Assembly: GCA_030587365.1 (NCBI GenBank)
Contig: JAUQZE010000018.1
Span: 186,001-250,000, forward strand
DNA: 64,000 nt
Direction of reading: 5' to 3'
Source: Candidatus Freyarchaeota archaeon
Lineage (GTDB): Archaea > Asgardarchaeota > Jordiarchaeia > Jordiarchaeales > Jordiarchaeaceae
This document shows, piece after piece, positions 58,608 to 64,000 of the stretch; position 1 is the first letter of the stretch; every line of letters begins with the position of its first letter. Made by a program: the position numbers and the translations under genes. The notes beneath the pieces are model-generated. The model had not been told where the DNA came from, did not search any database, and saw only the letters and a list, made by a program, of their open reading frames with translations.

Positions 58608-61343
58608 ATGATTTCTAAAGAGGAGCTTCGGAGTAAGTTTAGCAGAGAGAGCTATGAGGTAGAATTGTTTAAGAGAGAAGGTTTTGAGAGAAGACGTTGC
58701 CAGTCTTGTGGTGATTGGTATTGGACTGCTGGTGATAGCCAACTCTGTGGGGATACGAAGTGTGTTGGAGGATATAGATTTATTGGGCGTAAGATGGATG
58801 GTGGTTGGGATTTTCACCAAGCGGTTAAGAATTGGAGCAGTTTCTTTGAGAAGAGAGGTCACACAAGAATAGGCGAGTATCCAGTTGTTGCCAGGTGGAG
58901 AGAGGATATTCCCTTTACCATTGCTTCGATTACCGATTTTCAGCCTTACGTGGTTGAAGGTGTTATTGAGCCTCCAGCGAATCCTTTGGTGGTGCCTCAA
59001 CCGTGTATAAGGTTTGGCGGCAAGGGATTCAACGATACAGATAATGTTGGGAAAACGGGAAGGCATTTAAGCCTGTTTATTATGGGCGGTCAACACGCTT
59101 TCAATTATAATGGAAAGGGTTACTGGATGGACCGCTGCATCGAACTCAATTTTGAGTTTCTCACCCAATGCCTTAAACTGAATCGGAACGAGGTGAGCTA
59201 CAAAGAAGACATTTGGATGGGGGGTGGAAACTTCGGCCCCTGCCTTGAGGCTTTTGGTAGAGGTTTAGAAATCGTTAACAATGTGTTTATGCAATACGCA
59301 GTTACTCCTGATGGTGCTTACCGAGAGTTGGACATCAAGGTTATTGACGTGGGCTGGGGGGTGGAACGCATAGGATGGTTCACTCAGGGATCACCAACTA
59401 TATACGAGGCAACATTCGGCCCTGTATTGGACTGGCTGAGAGAGAGCACTGGAGTATCCATAGATCAAGCCCTTTTGGAGCGTTACACTGTTCTTTCTGG
59501 TCTTCTTAATGTGGATGAGGTGGAAAATATCGATAAGGCTAGAAGAGAAGTCGCCACAAAACTAGGCATCGCCCAAGAAGACTTGGACAAAACTTTGGGG
59601 CCGTTGGAAGCGCTTTATGCTATATCGGACCATACCCGGACACTGGTTTTTGCAACCGCTGATGGGGGGATTCCCTCAAATGTTGGGGGCGGCTATAATC
59701 TACGCATCATACTTAGGCGTGCATTAAGCTTAAACGATATATACCATTTTGAGTTGGATTTCTTGGAACTTCTCCATAAACACATTGATTATTTGAAGAA
59801 AACCTACAAACGTGTAGATGCAGCTTCGGACATTATTAATGATATCTTTACTACTGAGCGTGAAAGATATTACCAAACATTGGAAAAGGGTAAAAAACAC
59901 GTAGCAGGGCTTTTCAAAAAGCAAAAGAAACTGGATCTAAGCACCTTAATTGAGCTTTATGAATCAAAAGGAATTTCTCCAGAGATGGTTCAAGAAATTG
60001 CGGGGGAATCCGGGATAAAACTTGAAATCCCTGGGGATTTTTATGTACAATTAGGTAGTAAAAAGGAAAGGGTTACTGCTTTCACCACCAAGGATGAGCT
60101 AACGGACACACTCAAGGATTTACCGCCAACTAAAACTCTTTATTATGAAAAACCTTACGAGAAAGAATTCGAAGCTAGAGTTTTGAAGGTAATAGATACA
60201 GGCGTAGTATTAGATCAAACTTTGTTCTACCCCACGGGGGGTGGAGCAGCGAACGATACTGGAAGTCTAAACGGATACAAGGTTGTTGGTGTAGAAAAAT
60301 TTGGTAACGTAATAGTACATAGGCTCGATAAACCCTTTGACCTAAAGTCGTCCCAGCAGATTAATGGAAGAATAGATTGGGATAGACGAATCGCACTTAT
60401 GAGGCACCATACCGCTACACACGTGGTAAATGGTGCGGCAAAAAGAGTTCTTGGACCGCATATTTGGCAGGCGGGAGCAGAAAAAACTCCTGAAGGTGCG
60501 CGATTAGACATTACCCATTATAAGGCGCTAAGTACAGAGGAGATTAAAGCAATAGAAAAGACCGCAAACGAGATAGTGATGGAAAGTAGACCAGTTAGAG
60601 CAAAATGGATGCGTAGAGACGAAGCAGAGAAAAAATACGGTTTCCAAATTTACCAAGGGGGAGTCGTACCTGGAAGTACCCTAAGAATTATTAATATAAA
60701 AAACTGGGATGTTGAAGCTTGTGGCGGCATTCACCTGAAAAACACGGGTGAAATTGGTCTAATTAAGATTAAAGGAGCCGAGAGGATACAGGACGGAGTT
60801 GTCCGGCTAGAGTTTAGCGCGGGTATGCCTGCAATTGAATATGCTCAAAAAATGGATAGCTTTCTGGAGGAGACCGCAATTATCTTCCGTGTTCCCCCCA
60901 CTCAGTTGCCAAAAACCGCTGAACGCTTTTTTGAAGAATGGAAACAGAGGGGAAAAGAAATAGAAAGACTGCGTGGAGATATAGCAGAAATCGAAGCAAT
61001 AGAAATCCTGAACAAAATCAAAAGATTTGGAGAATACGAATTAATCATCGAAAAAACAAAGTTGGGTATAGACGAGGCAATAAAGGTTGCCAGTAAAATA
61101 ACAGACGAAAGACCAAACGCAGTGGTGGTTTTAGCAAAGACAAACGAAAAAGTTGACATCATAGGCATGGTTGGAGAATCCACTAATCTCAATATCAGCG
61201 AGATCATCAAAGAAGCTTCAAAAATTGTAGGCGGCAGCGGCGGAGGAAAAGGTAGACTAGCTAGAGGGGGCGGTCCAAAAATAGAGAAAATGGAAGAGAT
61301 GCTAAAAAGGATAGAAAGCCTCATAAAACAGAATGATAGATAA
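58608..61343 (+). CDS. alaS: Alanyl-tRNA synthetase
   Basis: AlaS charges tRNA-Ala, recognising the G3-U70 pair seen in the tRNA-Ala gene of this window. The 911-residue protein has the archaeal zinc-containing N-terminal extension (RRCQSCGDWYWTAGDSQLCG), class II motifs (AVKNWSSFFEKRGHTRIGEY; VEGVIEPPANPLVVPQPCIRF; GWGVERIGWF), the editing domain (MRHHTATHVVNGAAKRVLGP; EACGGIHLKNTGEIG, with HxxxH and C..H zinc ligands) and the C-terminal region ending SGGGKGRLARGGGPK. Length is normal for archaeal AlaS. ATG 58608 follows GGAGGC. The codon composition drifts from G/T-ending to A/C-ending along the gene. Confidence 0.96.
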   Translation: MISKEELRSKFSRESYEVELFKREGFERRRCQSCGDWYWTAGDSQLCGDTKCVGGYRFIGRKMDGGWDFHQAVKNWSSFFEKRGHTRIGEYPVVARWREDIPFTIASITDFQPYVVEGVIEPPANPLVVPQPCIRFGGKGFNDTDNVGKTGRHLSLFIMGGQHAFNYNGKGYWMDRCIELNFEFLTQCLKLNRNEVSYKEDIWMGGGNFGPCLEAFGRGLEIVNNVFMQYAVTPDGAYRELDIKVIDVGWGVERIGWFTQGSPTIYEATFGPVLDWLRESTGVSIDQALLERYTVLSGLLNVDEVENIDKARREVATKLGIAQEDLDKTLGPLEALYAISDHTRTLVFATADGGIPSNVGGGYNLRIILRRALSLNDIYHFELDFLELLHKHIDYLKKTYKRVDAASDIINDIFTTERERYYQTLEKGKKHVAGLFKKQKKLDLSTLIELYESKGISPEMVQEIAGESGIKLEIPGDFYVQLGSKKERVTAFTTKDELTDTLKDLPPTKTLYYEKPYEKEFEARVLKVIDTGVVLDQTLFYPTGGGAANDTGSLNGYKVVGVEKFGNVIVHRLDKPFDLKSSQQINGRIDWDRRIALMRHHTATHVVNGAAKRVLGPHIWQAGAEKTPEGARLDITHYKALSTEEIKAIEKTANEIVMESRPVRAKWMRRDEAEKKYGFQIYQGGVVPGSTLRIINIKNWDVEACGGIHLKNTGEIGLIKIKGAERIQDGVVRLEFSAGMPAIEYAQKMDSFLEETAIIFRVPPTQLPKTAERFFEEWKQRGKEIERLRGDIAEIEAIEILNKIKRFGEYELIIEKTKLGIDEAIKVASKITDERPNAVVVLAKTNEKVDIIGMVGESTNLNISEIIKEASKIVGGSGGGKGRLARGGGPKIEKMEEMLKRIESLIKQNDR

Positions 61344-61457
61344 TAAGATGCTTCCAATATCCCGTATACCGTTTTTAAACATTCTATTCAAAGACATGTG
61401 AACGGCGTAGCATGCAATAGTTGATGATTTTATGGTAGTTTTAGGGGTTCCGGTTCT

Positions 61458-61769
61458 CTAACCAAAGAGTGCTCCGAGACCTGCCACTTCTTCCTTTTCT
61501 TCCTTCTTCTCTTTTTCCTTCTTCTCTTCTTTACCTGGTTTTGCTCCTGGGGTTGCTGCTGTGGGTGCTGCTGCCGCTGCTACTGGAGCGGCGGTTTTGA
61601 TTGCCTCATCGATATTCACTGTCTCTAAAGCGGAGACTAGAGCCTTAGTCCTTGTCGTATCAGTTTTCACTCCAGCCGCTTCCAGAACCTTAGCAACACT
61701 TTCTTCAGTTATTTTTTTTCCTGCCTTATGGAGAAGCATCGAAGCATATACGTATTCCATTGCTTTCAC
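61458..61769 (-). CDS. rpl12: Ribosomal stalk protein P1 (L12, archaeal)
   Basis: The 103-residue acidic stalk protein starts MEYVYASMLLHKAGKKITEE, has an alanine-rich hinge (AAPVAAAAAPTAATPGAKPG), a charged stretch of Lys/Glu, and the conserved C-terminus VAGLGALFG that binds translation factors. It forms dimers on P0 (L10). It is last in the L11-L1-L10-L12 unit, about 100 bases after L10. The first methionine (MKAMEYV) or the fourth residue may be the start; GAGGTGAAAG precedes the first. Confidence 0.96.
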   Translation of the reverse strand: MKAMEYVYASMLLHKAGKKITEESVAKVLEAAGVKTDTTRTKALVSALETVNIDEAIKTAAPVAAAAAPTAATPGAKPGKEEKKEKEKKEEKEEVAGLGALFG

Positions 61770-61870
61770 CTCATAGATTTATCTTAATTTTCTTTTTTTG
61801 TTGATTTTTTGGATGCTACAAATCCTTCCTTTTTTTAAACATACTATTAACCAAATAGAGGCCCAATCCC

Positions 61871-62725
61871 TCAGCCCTTTCCTGCCTTCTTTTTGGGCTT
61901 TCCGAGGTTTTCGGGCTCTTTAGAGAGTTCAGGTATATCCAACTTCGCTATTATCGCTATATTCGAGGCTTCCGCGTACGCTTTTCTTAATAGCATGGCT
62001 ATTGTTTCCGGTGTCAGTATTCCTGCGTATAATGCAAGATTTAATGCCTGAATATGTGCTTCTTGAATTCTCTTTACGTATTTTTCGGTGTCCGCAGATA
62101 AAACATCTTCCGTTAGTATTAAGCCGTCTTCATAAGCCGCATAAAGCGATAAACCAACCTCTATGGGTTCAATGCCAATTCTTTTAAGAACCAGTGCTAA
62201 TTTTTTCGTAATAAGGTCTCCCGGCTTTGCTACAACCGTATCTTTAGTTATCCATATCGTCCCGGACTCTACACGAGTTGGAAGTCCTACTTCCCCTAAC
62301 TCACTGATAATGGGACCAGGTGGGAAACCTGTATTTCCTGCGGGTACCATGATTTCAAGGGGGCTTATGGTTTCCGGCTTGGCAGCCGTTCGAGTCTTAC
62401 TCTTGGCAAGAATATTGCTTAACTTAAATGGATCCGTGTCTGTAAGTATTAATGCCACCGACCCCTTCACGTATTCTGCTAGCTTATCGATATTTTTCTT
62501 TTTGTCCTTCATTTCTCTAAGGCTGCGGACGATTAGCGTGTTTTTATCTATTCTTATTAGTGCAGTGCCCTTCAGTTTCTTCCTCAGACCCTGAAGTTGC
62601 TTAGCACCTATTCCTTGCATATTAGTTAAGCCGATAACCTTATACTTTACTAATAAGCTTCTTATCTCTTCCTTTTTCTCAACCTTGTATTCTGGTACAG
62701 GTCTTCCTTTAGCTGTTACCGCCAT
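61871..62725 (-). CDS. rpl10: Ribosomal protein uL10 (P0), lacking the acidic C-terminal tail
   Basis: This is the stalk base protein P0, which binds rRNA with uL11 and carries P1 dimers. The 284-residue protein has VIGLTNMQGIGAKQLQGLRK, ALIRIDKNTLIVRS, VPAGNTGFPPGPIISEL and the P1-binding helices (AEASNIAIIAKLDIPELSKE). Archaeal P0 usually continues for about 50 residues with an acidic stretch ending like P1 (GLGALFG), but this one stops at LGKPKKKAGKG. Factor recruitment would then depend on P1 alone. It lies 12 bases after L1 and may be coupled to it. Confidence 0.94.
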   Translation of the reverse strand: MAVTAKGRPVPEYKVEKKEEIRSLLVKYKVIGLTNMQGIGAKQLQGLRKKLKGTALIRIDKNTLIVRSLREMKDKKKNIDKLAEYVKGSVALILTDTDPFKLSNILAKSKTRTAAKPETISPLEIMVPAGNTGFPPGPIISELGEVGLPTRVESGTIWITKDTVVAKPGDLITKKLALVLKRIGIEPIEVGLSLYAAYEDGLILTEDVLSADTEKYVKRIQEAHIQALNLALYAGILTPETIAMLLRKAYAEASNIAIIAKLDIPELSKEPENLGKPKKKAGKG

Positions 62726-62737
62726 TTTCAGAGCTTC

Positions 62738-63382
62738 CTATTCCACTTTTATTGCCGGGCCCATAGTAGTTTTTAGGTAAACAGATTTAATATTTCTGAA
62801 CCCTTTTTCAAATTTACCCTCTAAAAAGTTGATAACACTCTGAACATTATCCACAATTTTCTTTTCATCCATCTCCTCGTTGCCCACCCTCAAGTGTATC
62901 ACCGGATTCTCTCTCATCCTAATACGCGCATTCCTCTTGTACTGATCAAGAACCGTTTTTATATCTGCATTCGGAGGAACTGGCTTTGGCATTTTACCCC
63001 TAGGACCAAGCACAGAACCAAGAGTTTTACCAACCTGGGGCATAATATCAGCACGGGCAACAAAAAAATCATATTCCTGAGCGAGCTTTTTTACATTTTT
63101 CTTGTTACGCGCAACCTCACCCAGTTCATCCTTGTCTATCACGTAAACTCCCGCATTCTTCGCCTTAACCGCGAGGTCTCCCGCAGCAATGACACAAATT
63201 TTTGGATCCCTACCAGTTTCATTCGGAAGAGTCAACTCCGTGTTTAAACGATTTTCTGGCTTCTTCAAGTCGACATCTTTCATGTTAACCGCTAACTCTA
63301 TCGACTGCACAAACTTCCTCTTCTTTGAATTCTGTTTAACCTTCTTGACAGCTTCCAAGACTTTCTTATCATCTAAAGGCAT
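62738..63382 (-). CDS. rpl1: Ribosomal protein uL1
   Basis: The protein of about 214 residues shows the uL1 pattern: KRKFVQSIELAVNMKDVDLK, PNETGRDPKICVIAAGDLAV, GKTLGSVLGPRGKMPKPVPP and VYLKTTMGPAIKVE at the C-terminus. uL1 binds the 23S stalk and, in archaea and bacteria, often its own mRNA to repress the operon. The frame is open eight codons further upstream, but the ATG complementary to 63380-63382 (MPLDDKKVLEAVKK) with GGGAAG upstream is typical. It lies between L11 and L10 in the same unit. Confidence 0.95.
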   Translation of the reverse strand: MPLDDKKVLEAVKKVKQNSKKRKFVQSIELAVNMKDVDLKKPENRLNTELTLPNETGRDPKICVIAAGDLAVKAKNAGVYVIDKDELGEVARNKKNVKKLAQEYDFFVARADIMPQVGKTLGSVLGPRGKMPKPVPPNADIKTVLDQYKRNARIRMRENPVIHLRVGNEEMDEKKIVDNVQSVINFLEGKFEKGFRNIKSVYLKTTMGPAIKVE

Positions 63383-63490
63383 AACACTTCCCTTCCCTTT
63401 ACACAATCAGCCTAAACCAACTCAAAGCTTACTTTCAAATCGCATACCAGAGACTACGAATCACCCCAACACATCTAAACCCATAGAAAA

Positions 63491-63979
63491 CTACGCTTTG
63501 GATAATAATTCACTATACTTTCCTTCCGAAACCTCTTTCTGCACTTCCTTAGGATCCTTCCCATCAACTGTAACCCCCACCGATACACATGTTCCCAAAA
63601 CTGTGCTTATAGCTCTCTCTAAACTATTCGCCGGAAGACTATCACTCTTCATTTTAGCTATCTTTACCACAGCCCCCATGCTAAGGTCTCCGACTTTACT
63701 CTTGTTAGGCTCCTTACTACCCTTCTCAACACCCAACTCACTAAGTATCAAAGCAGACGTTGGAGGTGTCCCCACCTCAACCTCGAAGGATTTATCCTCA
63801 GGATTAACAATTATCTTCACCGGAACCTTCAAATTTTTAAAGTTAGCCGTTAACTCGTTAATCTTCTGAACCACCTGGTAAAGATTAACTCCAGTAGGAC
63901 CCAAAGCCGGCCCAATAGGAGGCCCCGCACTAGCCTTACCTCCATCGACCAAAGCGCTTACGACTACTTTTTGCACCAT
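63491..63979 (-). CDS. rpl11: Ribosomal protein uL11
   Basis: The 162-residue protein begins MVQKVVVSALVDGGKASAGP, then PIGPALGPTGVNLYQVVQKI, the proline-rich signature of uL11, which with P0 forms the factor-binding base. C-terminally LERAISTVLGTCVSVGVTVD is typical of the archaeal form. It is first in the L11-L1-L10-L12 operon; GGAGAATTG just upstream provides the ribosome site. Other genes often preceding L11 in archaea (secE, spt5) would lie beyond the right edge. Confidence 0.96.
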   Translation of the reverse strand: MVQKVVVSALVDGGKASAGPPIGPALGPTGVNLYQVVQKINELTANFKNLKVPVKIIVNPEDKSFEVEVGTPPTSALILSELGVEKGSKEPNKSKVGDLSMGAVVKIAKMKSDSLPANSLERAISTVLGTCVSVGVTVDGKDPKEVQKEVSEGKYSELLSKA

Positions 63980-64000
63980 TTCAATTCTCCTTCTTTCATA

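Noticed and set aside
1..64000. CRISPR arrays, insertion sequences and prophage genes
   Set aside because: No regularly spaced repeats, transposase, integrase or phage structural genes were seen; the repeats found are single tandem or inverted pairs.

Overview
The window is chromosomal DNA from an archaeon. The evidence is an L11-L1-L10-L12 ribosomal protein block, archaeal-type AlaS and TopA, CDP-archaeol synthase, A/V-type ATP synthase subunit B, Alba plus a small histone-fold protein, and eL37 and eL41. A gene for RNA polymerase subunit Rpo8 points to the TACK/Asgard side of the archaea, and the extreme tRNA intron load fits a Thermoproteota-like (crenarchaeal or Bathyarchaeia-like) lineage; I cannot place it more precisely. 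Two complete 2-oxoacid:ferredoxin oxidoreductase sets, an ADP-forming acyl-CoA synthetase alpha subunit and no respiratory genes suggest an anaerobic fermentative or acetogenic life. No rRNA, insertion sequence, integrase, prophage or CRISPR array was seen.

Layout: 0-2.3 kb, archease (cut by the edge) and a DUF2070 membrane protein. 2.5-9.5 kb, two por loci around alba; the second has a fused gamma-delta gene, a divergent beta gene and an alpha gene broken by a 28-nt insertion. 9.6-28 kb, information-processing genes: Clp1 RNA kinase with an RNase H-fold partner, RadB, CarS, TopA, a PAPS-reductase-like Fe-S protein, Hef, PyrB, Lhr and its metallophosphoesterase neighbour. 28-41 kb, small unknown proteins, AbrB-PhoU, AtpB, an M24 peptidase, eL41, a CBS protein, BtpA, an OYE-type enzyme, an enolase-superfamily/GNAT pair and the histone. 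41-48 kb, acyl-CoA synthetase, HisC-like aminotransferase and a four-gene glycosyltransferase/methyltransferase operon. 49-53 kb, Sir2, unknown and coiled-coil proteins, Rpo8. 53-58 kb, seven tRNA genes with eL37, LSm, an MCT-1-like PUA protein and ThiL. 58-64 kb, DUF434, AlaS and the stalk/L1/L11 ribosomal operon.

The standout is RNA splicing. All seven tRNA genes (Gly, Phe, Val, Ala, Glu, Thr, Arg) are interrupted, by 20 introns in total: four each in Phe, Ala and Arg, three each in Glu and Thr, one each in Gly and Val. Nearly all fit the bulge-helix-bulge (BHB) motif cut by the archaeal tRNA splicing endonuclease. They leave micro-exons of 4-8 nt, including a 4-nt exon carrying the whole Ala anticodon, and several introns can only be recognised after a neighbour is removed. 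The same BHB structure, complete with outer helix, 4-bp central helix and two 3-nt bulges, brackets exactly 28 nt in the second porA gene, and removing it restores an uninterrupted 393-residue protein across the catalytic YPITPQT motif. I therefore read porA2 as an intron-containing archaeal protein gene rather than a pseudogene. The window also encodes archease (partner of the RtcB ligase) and a Clp1-type RNA 5'-kinase, which would act in the same RNA-processing pathway.
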